Source: Carnobacterium inhibens subsp. inhibens DSM 13024
GTDB taxonomy: Bacteria; Bacillota; Bacilli; Lactobacillales; Carnobacteriaceae
Assembly: GCF_000746825.1 (NCBI RefSeq)
Contig: NZ_JQIV01000006.1
Location: 2,098,501-2,162,500, forward strand
DNA: 64,000 nucleotides
Direction of reading: 5' to 3'
Under the pieces are notes generated by a model. That model did not search any database. It was not told where the DNA came from and saw only the letters and a program-made list of their open reading frames with translations. Below are positions 18,464-26,391 of this stretch, piece after piece (the stretch's first letter is position 1; each line of letters begins with the position of its first letter). The position numbers and the translations under genes are program-made.

Positions 18464-18694
18464 ATGGCAAAAGGAAATAAAAAAATTCAAGTAGAAGTAA
18501 AAGAAACCCCAAATAATAAAGAAGGTTTCACTGAGTTAGAGCTTTATGTGAATGATGAAAAAATTGGCAAATTGCAACAAGTTGAAGGTCAATCGGTTAT
18601 CGTAACGACAAATTCAGGAACAGAATCTAAAGTTAAAACTGTTGATGAAGGCATAAATAAATTAGTTATGGAATACAACTTACACCAAATCTAA
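18464..18694 (+). CDS. DUF2969 family protein
   Basis: A 76-residue small protein that I match to DUF2969, a family found in lactobacillales. The pattern is a charged N-terminus (MAKGNKKIQVEV) with alternating beta-strand sequence, ELELYVNDEKIGKLQQVEG in the middle and a helical end (DEGINKLVMEYNLH). Function is unknown. AAGGAG lies 7 bases before the ATG. In related genomes it often lies near rodA, as it does here (about 1.3 kb away). Confidence 0.75.
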   Translation: MAKGNKKIQVEVKETPNNKEGFTELELYVNDEKIGKLQQVEGQSVIVTTNSGTESKVKTVDEGINKLVMEYNLHQI

Positions 18695-18729
18695 CTAAGT
18701 CTATTTATTTAGTATCCTGTAAGGTAATT

Positions 18730-18768
18730 CAAAAGGCCAATTCTATTTTTTAGGATTGACCTTTTTTT
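18730..18768 (+). terminator. Terminator after the DUF2969 gene
   Basis: AAAGGCCAATTCTA and TAGGATTGACCTTT form an imperfect stem with a T-rich loop, followed by a run of T. Confidence 0.8.
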
Positions 18769-18866
18769 ATTTATATTCTTGTGAAAGAGCGTCCTAAATG
18801 CTTTTTAAATCTATCTGTGCTATGCTTTTTCTATACATAACACATAATATAAAGGATGTGATCGTT

Positions 18867-19853
18867 TTGACAACGAATGCAAAACAAGTTTCTTTCAAAG
18901 ATAAACTCAAAACTTTCGTAGAAGTCGCAAAACCCAATTGGGCGCGAGCGGAAGTTTCTTCAAACGCAGCAGAACTTGCTTATTTTACTTTATTATCGTT
19001 ATTTCCTATTCTATTGGTTGTAGCAAATATTATCCCGCTTTTTCCTATAAGCGCTGGAGACATCCTACCTATGTTAGAGACGGCTGTGCCGCCAGATATT
19101 TACAATGTTTTAGCTCCAGTTCTAGAAAGCTATTTGAGCAGTTCAAGTGGAGGAGCAATTTCTATTGGGCTGATCACGTCGTTATGGTCAGCAAGTAAAG
19201 CCTTCAATGCCTTACAAAATGTTCTTAATGATGTTTATGGAGTCGAAAAAAGAAATAACTTTATTATTGTTCGTTTGGTCTCTTTCCTCGTTCAATTAGC
19301 CATAGTTGCTATTGTAGGGGCATTGATTTTCATCTTTGTTTTTGGTGAACAGATCCTATTGTTTGTTCAAGACTTTGTTGGAATCGATTTAGGCTTTGTT
19401 CTGCAAGTATTTGGTTATAAATGGTTGGTTTTATTAGTTGTCTTGATTCTTGTTCTTACAATGGTTTACTTTTTAGTACCGAATCATCGGTTGCATATTA
19501 AATATGCTCTTCCAGGAGCGATATTTGCAACTGCAGGCTGGTTGATCTTATCTCAAGCCTTTACGCTTTATGTTAAATATGCTGGAGGAGAAGCAGCTGC
19601 TAGTGCAACATTTGGAGTATTCATTGTGTTAATGCTCTGGCTATATCTATCCGCTATGATCTTATTAATGGGTGGATTGATCAATACGATTTATTTCGAA
19701 TACAAAACCGGTGAATCTGTCAATGAAGCGAAACTTGAAAAGGATGAAGCTGAAAAAGAAGATAAAGAAAAAGAGTATCCAGACAGTTCAGATTCGATTC
19801 AACACAAAAAATTAGTTAAAGTAAAAACAGTAGAAAAACAAAAAGAAGACTGA
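18867..19853 (+). CDS. YihY/virulence factor BrkB family membrane protein
   Basis: A 328-residue YihY/BrkB family inner-membrane protein. SNAAELAYFTLLSLFPILLVVANI near residue 35 is the family N-terminal signature and about six membrane segments follow. SASKAFNALQNVLNDVYGVEK is a conserved loop and LYVKYAGGEAAASATFGVFIVLMLWLYLSAMILLMGG is the conserved C-terminal part. The last 50 residues are highly charged. The family was once annotated as ribonuclease BN, which is wrong. TTG 18867 is chosen because AAAGGATG lies about 10 bases upstream. Function is not established. Confidence 0.9.
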   Translation: MTTNAKQVSFKDKLKTFVEVAKPNWARAEVSSNAAELAYFTLLSLFPILLVVANIIPLFPISAGDILPMLETAVPPDIYNVLAPVLESYLSSSSGGAISIGLITSLWSASKAFNALQNVLNDVYGVEKRNNFIIVRLVSFLVQLAIVAIVGALIFIFVFGEQILLFVQDFVGIDLGFVLQVFGYKWLVLLVVLILVLTMVYFLVPNHRLHIKYALPGAIFATAGWLILSQAFTLYVKYAGGEAAASATFGVFIVLMLWLYLSAMILLMGGLINTIYFEYKTGESVNEAKLEKDEAEKEDKEKEYPDSSDSIQHKKLVKVKTVEKQKED

Positions 19854-19878
19854 GTCTAAACTCAGTTTTCTTTTTTCT
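19850..19878 (+). terminator. Short terminator after the YihY gene
   Basis: CTGAG and CTCAG flank a 6-base loop and are followed by TTTTCTTTTTT. It overlaps the stop codon of the YihY-family gene. Confidence 0.6.
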
Positions 19879-20020
19879 ACATACAGGTTTAATAGAGTAG
19901 CACTGTAAGTTTTTTCTAAGAAAGACGAGAAGCCTTTTTTTTAGGGAGGATTTCTTATATAATGGATTGAGTTTGATAAAGAAATTTTTGATAGATAGGA
20001 TACAAGGAGAATTTTAAAAA

Positions 20021-21196
20021 ATGACAGAAAATAAAGAAACAAAAATAGATTACGGAATTATTTTATCCGTCATGTTGCTTGCAATCATTAGTATTGCGAC
20101 TATCTTTTCAACCACTTATTTAACTGGGAACTCTGGGATCAGTGCTACATTGATGCAAATCATCTGGTACGTAGTGGGTACAGTTGCGATTATCGTGATT
20201 ATGCAGTTTGATTCGGAGCAGTTGTGGAAACTTGCTCCAATAGCGTATGGTGTAGGGCTCTTTCTGTTAGTGCTGGTATTATTCTTTTATGATCGGTCTC
20301 TTGAGTTAAGTACCGGAGCAAAAAGCTGGTTTAAGCTAGGTCGACTAACCTTCCAGCCTTCGGAAATCATGAAAGTTGCCTTTATTCTTATGCTGGCTCG
20401 TGTTGTAACAAAACACAACGGCGATTACTCAACTCATTACCCTAAAGCTGACTTCTTATTACTAGGAAAAATAATTTTAACATCTGTTCCTCCCTTGGTA
20501 CTTGTAATGATGCAAAATGACTTAGGTTCAACATTGGTGTTTATTGCAATCATTATTGGTTTAATATTGATTTCCGGAATTACATGGAAAATTATTCTTC
20601 CTATATTTTCAGGTGTTGCCGCACTTGGTACATCATTGCTCGTTCTTGTAGTGTACAATCGCGATTTTTTATTGCGTTTAGGTTTTAAACCTTATCAATT
20701 TTCTCGAATAGATTCTTGGCTGAACCCTTATGGAGATTCGGGAGGTGCATCCTACCAACTGATTCAAAGTATTAAAGCGATTGGTTCAGGAAAAATGTTT
20801 GGTAAAGGTTTTGGAACTTCAGAAGTTTATGTACCCGTTCGCGAATCAGATATGATTTTTTCTACGATTGGAGAGAATTTTGGTTTTCTCGGCAGTTGTA
20901 TTTTGATTTTTATTTACTTTTTATTGATTTATCAAATGATTCGCATTTGTTTTGATACGAAAAATGAATTTTATGCGTATATCGCAACGGGCGTTATCAT
21001 GATGATCTTATTCCATGTTTTCGAAAACGTCGGTATGAGTATTGGATTACTTCCTTTAACAGGGATTCCATTGCCGTTTATCTCTCAAGGTGGAACAGCA
21101 TTGCTTGGGAATATGATGGGTGTTGGGCTGATCATGTCCATGAGGTACCATTACCGTAGTTACATGTTCTCAGAAGAAGATGAAGACTTTAAATAA
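20021..21196 (+). CDS. rodA: Rod-shape peptidoglycan glycosyltransferase RodA (SEDS family)
   Basis: A 391-residue SEDS-family membrane protein with about ten hydrophobic segments. The SEDS family polymerises lipid II during elongation (RodA) or division (FtsW). LTFQPSEIMKVAFILMLARVV and LVMMQNDLGSTLVFIAII are the conserved segments, the latter with the essential aspartate-containing region, and TGIPLPFISQGGTALLGNMMGVGL is the C-terminal signature. VRESDMIFSTIGENFGFLG replaces the PERHTDFIF pattern and is of the lactobacillal RodA kind. AAGGAG precedes the ATG. RodA rather than FtsW is judged from these motifs and its separation from a division cluster. Confidence 0.88.
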   Translation: MTENKETKIDYGIILSVMLLAIISIATIFSTTYLTGNSGISATLMQIIWYVVGTVAIIVIMQFDSEQLWKLAPIAYGVGLFLLVLVLFFYDRSLELSTGAKSWFKLGRLTFQPSEIMKVAFILMLARVVTKHNGDYSTHYPKADFLLLGKIILTSVPPLVLVMMQNDLGSTLVFIAIIIGLILISGITWKIILPIFSGVAALGTSLLVLVVYNRDFLLRLGFKPYQFSRIDSWLNPYGDSGGASYQLIQSIKAIGSGKMFGKGFGTSEVYVPVRESDMIFSTIGENFGFLGSCILIFIYFLLIYQMIRICFDTKNEFYAYIATGVIMMILFHVFENVGMSIGLLPLTGIPLPFISQGGTALLGNMMGVGLIMSMRYHYRSYMFSEEDEDFK

Positions 21197-21235
21197 AAGC
21201 TAGTATAACGAACTAGACCTACTGGAGTGAACGTA

Positions 21236-21604
21236 ATGCTTGAACTTTATCAACACCCGACGTGTTCAACTTGTAAAGCAGCAAGAAAGTGGCTGGATGA
21301 ACATGCGGTAGAGTATCATGCAATCAACATGATCGATGCTCCACCAACAAAAGAAACCTTGATCCATTTAATTGAGCAGTCTAAGTTGCCTGTCATCCGT
21401 TTTTTTAATACAAGCGGAAACAGATATCGTGAATTAGGCTTAAAAACGGTCGTTCCAAATTTGGATATAGAAGAGGCTGCTGCTCTATTGGCTACAGATG
21501 GTATGTTGATTAAGAGGCCTCTTTTAACAGATGGAAAAAGAACAACTCTTGGATTTAAAGAGCCGGATTATGAAGCAGCTTGGGGAAAAGAAACTAAAAA
21601 CTAG
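21236..21604 (+). CDS. ArsC/Spx-family protein, YusI-like
   Basis: A 122-residue thioredoxin-fold protein of the ArsC/Spx/YffB group. The N-terminal ELYQHPTCSTCKAARKWLDE carries a CxxC motif, and VIRFFNTSGNRYRELGLK and LLIKRPLL-like sequence (MLIKRPLLTDGKRTTLGF) are family motifs. It is 122 residues long, close to ArsC relatives. The ATG at 21236 follows GGAG at 8 bases. The immediate downstream gcvH-like gene reproduces the yusI-gcvH pairing of Bacillus subtilis, so a role linked to lipoylation or redox is more likely than arsenate reduction; that is inference. Confidence 0.82.
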   Translation: MLELYQHPTCSTCKAARKWLDEHAVEYHAINMIDAPPTKETLIHLIEQSKLPVIRFFNTSGNRYRELGLKTVVPNLDIEEAAALLATDGMLIKRPLLTDGKRTTLGFKEPDYEAAWGKETKN

Positions 21605-21620
21605 AATGGGAGCGACTAAA

Positions 21621-21971
21621 ATGGAAAAAGAAATGAGATACAGCGAAAACGGCCTTTGGATTTTAAAAGAAGGCGACAACTACCGTATGGGATTGTCAGA
21701 AAAAGGACAAGACGATCTAGGTGAAGTCATGTTTGTAGAACTTCCTAACACACTAGCTGAAGTCAAAGAAAATGATGTATTGCTAGGTGTAGAAGGAGCA
21801 AAAGCTGTTACAGAATTGTTGTCTCCTTTAACTGGAATCGTTGTTCAATTCCATACAGAATTGACGGATAATCCTGAAAAGTTAAATAGTACAGATAAAA
21901 AAGATAACTGGATTCTTGAAGTGAAAGATGTAGAACCAGGTGCTTTTGAAAAATTGTCAGCAGAAGTTTAA
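21621..21971 (+). CDS. Glycine cleavage system H-like protein
   Basis: A 116-residue lipoyl-domain protein of the GcvH family. The swinging-arm lysine is in GVEGAKAVTELLSPLTGIVVQFH near residue 55, and DLGEVMFVELP and the closing NWILEVK are family motifs. The usual ESVKA is EGAKA. GGGAG precedes ATG 21621, 17 bases after the ArsC/Spx-like gene. No gcvT or gcvP is nearby, so it may act as a lipoyl carrier for other 2-oxoacid dehydrogenases, as GcvH does in Bacillus subtilis; this is inference from family knowledge. Confidence 0.85.
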   Translation: MEKEMRYSENGLWILKEGDNYRMGLSEKGQDDLGEVMFVELPNTLAEVKENDVLLGVEGAKAVTELLSPLTGIVVQFHTELTDNPEKLNSTDKKDNWILEVKDVEPGAFEKLSAEV

Positions 21972-21980
21972 GAATTAAAG

Positions 21981-22009
21981 TTGACAGAAAAAAAATGCTC
22001 TGTTAAAAT
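21981..22009 (+). promoter_or_regulatory. Promoter of the metNIQ leader
   Basis: TTGACA, an exact 17-bp spacer and TAAAAT form a near-consensus sigma-A promoter in front of the T-box leader. Confidence 0.85.
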
Positions 22010-22024
22010 GTGTTCAATATCAAT

Positions 22025-22323
22025 AACGCGATGATAAGAAGAGTACGTTCGTAATAACCGTTTATAGAGAGCCTTGTTTGCTGAAAATAGGTAATGGATA
22101 TTGAACCGAAGATGGTCTTTGAGCAGAATAAGTGAATGCTTTGCATAAGCCTATTCCGGGTGCACCCGATAACGTGCCACAGTATAAAAAAGTTGAAAAA
22201 GACTTAAGTACTGAATGAGGTTGATTTAGTGATGAATTGACAAATTAAGGTGGTAACACGAAAATGCAAAACTTTCGTCCTTATAGTAAGCAATAGGCTT
22301 AGTATAAGGACGAAAGTTTTTTT
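22025..22323 (+). promoter_or_regulatory. Methionine T-box leader (tRNA-Met sensing)
   Basis: Stem I begins with GATGATAAGAAGAGTA, including the AGTA bulge; AGAGAG follows. The specifier loop GAACCGAAGATGG places ATG at 22112-22114 followed by a purine, which reads methionine. The T-box sequence AAGGTGGTAACACG is at 22247-22260 and pairs with an uncharged tRNA acceptor end. The terminator hairpin (AACTTTCGTCCTTATA and its complement, then a T-run) is at about 22268-22323. Uncharged tRNA-Met should turn metNIQ on. The specifier assignment fits the downstream methionine transporter. Confidence 0.92.
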
Positions 22324-22352
22324 GTTTAAATGAAACAGGAGGTATAACTGAA

Positions 22353-23393
22353 ATGATTGAATTAAAGGGTATTAAAAAAGTATTTCAAACAAAACAAGGG
22401 AGTTTAACAGCTGTAAAAGATATCAATGTCTCAATCAAGAATGGTGAGATTTATGGAATCGTGGGGTATTCTGGAGCTGGGAAAAGTACATTAGTACGCA
22501 TGTTTAACGGCTTAGAAACACCAACCGAAGGGACTGTTGCTGTTGAAGGAAATGTTATTTCTCAACTAAAAGGAAAATCACTTAGAAAGGAACGTCAAAA
22601 AATTGGGATGATTTTTCAACATTTCAATTTATTATGGTCCAGAACAGTTGAAGAAAATGTTCTTTTCCCGCTCGAAATTGCCAATGTACCAAAAAGTAAG
22701 CGAGAAGCTAAAGCAAAAGAGTTGATTCGCTTAGTTGGGTTAGAAGGAAGAGAGAAAGCTTATCCTTCTCAACTATCAGGTGGTCAAAAGCAACGTGTCG
22801 GAATCGCTAGAGCCTTAGCCAATGATCCAACATTACTGCTTTGTGATGAAGCGACTAGCGCGCTTGATCCACAAACAACGGATGAAGTTTTGGATCTATT
22901 ATTGGATATTAATAAACGCCTGAATCTAACCATTGTATTGATTACGCATGAAATGCATGTGATCCGTAAAATTTGTGACAAAGTAGCGGTTATGGATAAT
23001 GGGAGAATCGTTGAAGAAGGTTCAGTGATTGATGTGTTCAAGAAACCCCAACAAGAGATAACTAAACGCTTTATCCGCCAAGATGCAAATCCAGATAGTG
23101 AAGATACTGATATGATTTTTGAAGAATTATTGGCTGAATACCCAGAAGGAAAAATTGTTCATTTAACCTTCCATGGCCAACAAGCCAAGATGCCAATTAT
23201 GTCAAAAATCGTTCGAGAAGATGGCGTCGATTTAAGCATCATTCAAGGGAACATTCAACAAACACAAGATGGCGCAATTGGTTCGCTTTATGTCCAACTA
23301 ACGGGTGAAAGCCAAAAAATTGAAGTGGCTATTGAAGAATTAAGAAAACTCCAAGTAGAAGTAGAGGTGGTAGAACATGTTGTCGAAGCTTAA
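22353..23393 (+). CDS. metN: Methionine ABC transporter ATP-binding protein
   Basis: A 346-residue ABC ATPase of the MetN family, which energises D/L-methionine import. Walker A is GYSGAGKSTLVRM near residue 38, the signature LSGGQKQRVGIARAL is near 140, and Walker B LLCDEATSALDP near 160 is followed by the H-loop LITHEMH. The last 75 residues are the NIL regulatory domain (ADF-type fold) that binds methionine and inhibits transport. AGGAGG precedes the ATG. It is the first gene after the T-box and overlaps metI by 17 bases. Confidence 0.96.
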   Translation: MIELKGIKKVFQTKQGSLTAVKDINVSIKNGEIYGIVGYSGAGKSTLVRMFNGLETPTEGTVAVEGNVISQLKGKSLRKERQKIGMIFQHFNLLWSRTVEENVLFPLEIANVPKSKREAKAKELIRLVGLEGREKAYPSQLSGGQKQRVGIARALANDPTLLLCDEATSALDPQTTDEVLDLLLDINKRLNLTIVLITHEMHVIRKICDKVAVMDNGRIVEEGSVIDVFKKPQQEITKRFIRQDANPDSEDTDMIFEELLAEYPEGKIVHLTFHGQQAKMPIMSKIVREDGVDLSIIQGNIQQTQDGAIGSLYVQLTGESQKIEVAIEELRKLQVEVEVVEHVVEA

Positions 23394-24081
23394 TCTAGGG
23401 TCCAGTGTTTTATCACAATACCTCGATTTTTCAGAAGTTAAATGGGAAAAAATGCAAGAGGCAACGATTGAAACGATTGGAATGACGATCGGCTCAGTTG
23501 TCATCATCTTTTTCGCAGGCTTATTACTTGGATTATTGTTATATGAAACAAATGGAAAAAATACTGTGGCTGCTAAAGTACTTTATCGATTAGTGGCAAT
23601 TTTAGTCAATGTTTTTCGTTCCATTCCATTTATCATTTTGATCGTCTTGTTGCTTCCAGTAACCAAAACACTCGTAGGGTCGATTACTGGACCGACTGCC
23701 GCTTTACCAGCATTGATTATTGCTTCAGCACCTTTCTTTGCACGGTTAGTTGAAATTGGTTTTCGTGAGATCGATAAAGGCGTAATTGAAGCAGCTGAAG
23801 CAATGGGGGCCAGCAAATGGCAAATTATTTATAAAGTATTGATTCCAGAAAGTCTGCCAGCTATTGTGTCTGGCATTACGGTTACAACTATTTCTTTAGT
23901 CGGATATACAGCGATGGCTGGTGTTATCGGTGCTGGTGGATTAGGAAACTTAGCCTATCTTGATGGGTTCCAACGAAACCAAAGTACCGTAGTGTTAGTC
24001 GCAACATTGATTATCTTAGTGATCGTTTTTATCATCCAAGCCATTGGCGATGTGATCGTTAAAAAAGTGGATAAACGCTAA
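23377..24081 (+). CDS. metI: Methionine ABC transporter permease
   Basis: A 234-residue permease of the MetI family with five or more hydrophobic segments. EAAEAMGASKWQIIYKVLIPESLPAIVSG is the EAA loop that contacts MetN, and AGVIGAGGLGNLAYLDGFQRN is the conserved C-terminal stretch. The ATG overlaps the last codons of metN in another frame, which indicates translational coupling. Length matches the family. Confidence 0.96.
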   Translation: MLSKLNLGSSVLSQYLDFSEVKWEKMQEATIETIGMTIGSVVIIFFAGLLLGLLLYETNGKNTVAAKVLYRLVAILVNVFRSIPFIILIVLLLPVTKTLVGSITGPTAALPALIIASAPFFARLVEIGFREIDKGVIEAAEAMGASKWQIIYKVLIPESLPAIVSGITVTTISLVGYTAMAGVIGAGGLGNLAYLDGFQRNQSTVVLVATLIILVIVFIIQAIGDVIVKKVDKR

Positions 24082-24206
24082 AACAAGTTAGACAGCTCTA
24101 TGAAGAAGGAATCATACTCATGAGTTGATAGAAAAGCACGACCGCAGTATAAATAGGGGATTTAAAAGCACTAAAAAATAGAAAGATAAAACAGGGGGAT
24201 TTAGAG

Positions 24207-25046
24207 ATGAAAAAGAAGACAATTTTATCAGCATTAGCAACAGCAGGAGTAATTGTTACATTAGCGGCTTGTGGAAATGGAAATGAAGAAAGCAATGGAT
24301 CAAATGCAGAAGATACAACGATAAAAATTGGGGCAAGCAACGTTCCACATGCTGAAATCCTTGAATTTGTTCAACCTATTCTTGAAGAAGAAGGAATCAC
24401 ATTGGATATTACTACTTATAATGACTATGTGATACCAAATGTAGCATTGGATGAAGGCGAGATTGATGCCAACTATTTCCAACATATTCCATTTTTTGAT
24501 GCAGCTGTAGAAGAAAACGGTTATGATTTTGTGAATGCAGGAAGTATTCATATCGAACCTTTAGCTATCTTTTCTCAACGTTATGAAAGTTTAGAAGATG
24601 TAGAAGATGGCGCAACTGTCTTAGTCAGCAACAACCAAGCAGACTGGGGGCGAGTAATCGGTATATTCCAAGAAGCCGGTCTAGTAACAGTGAAAGATGG
24701 CGTAGATCTGACAACAGCAACATTTGAGGATATTGACGAAAATCCTAAAAATTTAGTTTTTGAATACGAAAATGACCCAGCATTGATGACGACTTTATAC
24801 CAACAAGACGAAGCTGAATTGATCGCAATCAATTCAAACTTTGCAGTAGATCAAGATATTAGCCCAATTGATGATTCTGTTGCTATTGAGAGCACATCTT
24901 CTCCATATGCAAACATTATTGCCGTTCGTTCAGAAGATGCAGAAGACCCAGCAATTTTGAAATTAGTAGAAACATTGAAATCTAAAGAAGTACAAGATTT
25001 CATCATAGAAGAATGGGATGGAGCAGTTGTTCCTGTAACAGAATAA
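24207..25046 (+). CDS. metQ: Methionine-binding lipoprotein
   Basis: A 279-residue NlpA/MetQ lipoprotein. The signal peptide MKKKTILSALATAGVIVTLAAC ends in the lipobox LAAC with Cys at about residue 22, so the protein is anchored to the outer face of the membrane. IKIGASNVPHAEILEFVQPIL and GEIDANYFQHIPFFDA are the family's ligand-binding motifs. CAGGGGG precedes the ATG. It closes the metNIQ operon, 126 bases after metI. Confidence 0.95.
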   Translation: MKKKTILSALATAGVIVTLAACGNGNEESNGSNAEDTTIKIGASNVPHAEILEFVQPILEEEGITLDITTYNDYVIPNVALDEGEIDANYFQHIPFFDAAVEENGYDFVNAGSIHIEPLAIFSQRYESLEDVEDGATVLVSNNQADWGRVIGIFQEAGLVTVKDGVDLTTATFEDIDENPKNLVFEYENDPALMTTLYQQDEAELIAINSNFAVDQDISPIDDSVAIESTSSPYANIIAVRSEDAEDPAILKLVETLKSKEVQDFIIEEWDGAVVPVTE

Positions 25047-25054
25047 CGTAAATA

Positions 25055-25096
25055 AAAAGTAAGAAGCAGATAAAATGGCTTCTTACTTTTTTTTGT
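25055..25096 (+). terminator. metNIQ terminator
   Basis: AAAGTAAGAAG and CTTCTTACTTT form a stem of about 11 bp with a 12-base loop and are followed by T residues. Confidence 0.85.
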
Positions 25097-25222
25097 TGGT
25101 AGCTAAGTTAAATCGATTGGTTTAAATTTATTCCGAAATAGACGGCAATACTTGTAGAAAGTCAGAGGACCGTTCAAAGACTGTAGACTTCGTGGCTTTC
25201 AAGCTTCAAACAAAGTGCTGCT

Positions 25223-26194
25223 TTATTTTGTTGTTTTACGCACGATCAAAGTAAAAGCCAATTCTTCGGGTGTTAACTTTTGTAAAGTTAAATCGTTATT
25301 GATCATTTTAAATGCGTTTTCAGCTTGCTTATGTATGGAATAATCAATGGTAGTGATATCTAATAAATGAGAAATTTCAATATTATCAAAACCAATCACT
25401 GAAAAATCCTCAGGCACTGAGAACCCTAAACGTTTTGCTTGCGAAACTAAACCAGCTGCAACAGCATCAGAGCTTGTCATGAAGGCATCAGGCTTGATTA
25501 CTTGTTTGGCTAACCATTGCGCAATACGTTCACCATCTTGAATACTATTGATATCATTGAACTGTCCGGGTGAATGAGGGGTTAAATCGTATTTTTTACA
25601 AAAATATTCATACGCTTTGATTCGGCTTTTAGTATTCAAGCGACGAATATCGCTGTATAAATTAATAATGTTGCGGCACCCTTTAGCATAAAGGTATTCA
25701 AGGCCTAAAAGATAGCCATCATACTGATCAATAAAGACAGATAGAATACAAGAGGATTTAACTCTTTGCCAGGTAACGATAGGACCATATTTTGTGTACG
25801 ATTCAATGGTTGCCCAATCGTTCGAACGAATGATCAGAAAAATACCGTCTAATTGCTTGCTGCGCATCAACTCTAAAGCATTTAATTCTTTTTTAGGATC
25901 ATTTTCAGTTAAGTAGAGAATGACCGTATACCCTTTTTTTTGGGCAGCTAATGTAAAATTTTTGACTAAGACAGTAATGGTCTCGGTAATATTTGGCGCA
26001 ATGATGCCAATGGTTTTGGTCGCTCCTTTTTTCAACGAAATCGCTTGACTGTTTGGAACGTAATCTAACTTTTCGACAGCGGTTTCGACTTTTTGGCGCG
26101 TAATATGGCTGACATAACCATTATTGTTAATGACTCTTGAAACGGTAGCAGAGGAAACACCAGCAATTTTTGCAATATCCTTCATATTCGTCAT
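25223..26194 (-). CDS. LacI-family transcriptional regulator
   Basis: A 323-residue LacI/GalR regulator. The N-terminal MKDIAKIAGVSSATVSRVINN is the helix-turn-helix, followed by a hinge helix region (NSQAISLKKGATKTIGIIAPN) and a periplasmic-binding-protein-like effector domain. Length is near the family norm. It is divergent from the GH4 glucosidase gene and is separated from it by about 200 bases holding a perfect palindrome and a CRE, so it probably represses that operon and itself. The inducer is most likely a phosphorylated beta-glucoside; this is inference from the neighbours. Confidence 0.88.
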   Translation of the reverse strand: MTNMKDIAKIAGVSSATVSRVINNNGYVSHITRQKVETAVEKLDYVPNSQAISLKKGATKTIGIIAPNITETITVLVKNFTLAAQKKGYTVILYLTENDPKKELNALELMRSKQLDGIFLIIRSNDWATIESYTKYGPIVTWQRVKSSCILSVFIDQYDGYLLGLEYLYAKGCRNIINLYSDIRRLNTKSRIKAYEYFCKKYDLTPHSPGQFNDINSIQDGERIAQWLAKQVIKPDAFMTSSDAVAAGLVSQAKRLGFSVPEDFSVIGFDNIEISHLLDITTIDYSIHKQAENAFKMINNDLTLQKLTPEELAFTLIVRKTTK

Positions 26195-26318
26195 TTCGAA
26201 ACCTCTTTCTGTAAACGGTTGTATAGTAATCAGTATACCAAACGATGGACAGAAAAAATACGTAAAACACAGCGAATAAAAATCGAAAAATTCTTTTTGA
26301 TAAATAAAAAGTTTGTGC

Positions 26319-26349
26319 TTGACATGTAATGCATTACATAAACTATAGT
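26319..26349 (+). promoter_or_regulatory. Promoter and palindromic operator of the GH4 gene
   Basis: TTGACA (26319-26324) is followed by the perfect 14-bp palindrome TGTAATGCATTACA (26325-26338). TATAGT (26344-26349) is the best -10 at a 19-bp spacing, which is longer than usual. A repressor bound on the palindrome would block the spacer. The LacI-family protein encoded next door is the obvious candidate. Confidence 0.65.
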
Positions 26350-26361
26350 AAATATAAGAAA

Positions 26362-26375
26362 TGAAAACGTTTTAA
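26362..26375 (+). promoter_or_regulatory. Catabolite-responsive element (CRE)
   Basis: TGAAAACGTTTTAA agrees with the CcpA consensus TGWAARCGYTWWCW at about 12 of 14 positions and lies just downstream of the promoter, a roadblock position. Confidence 0.65.
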
Positions 26376-26391
26376 TTAGGAGGAAGATTAA

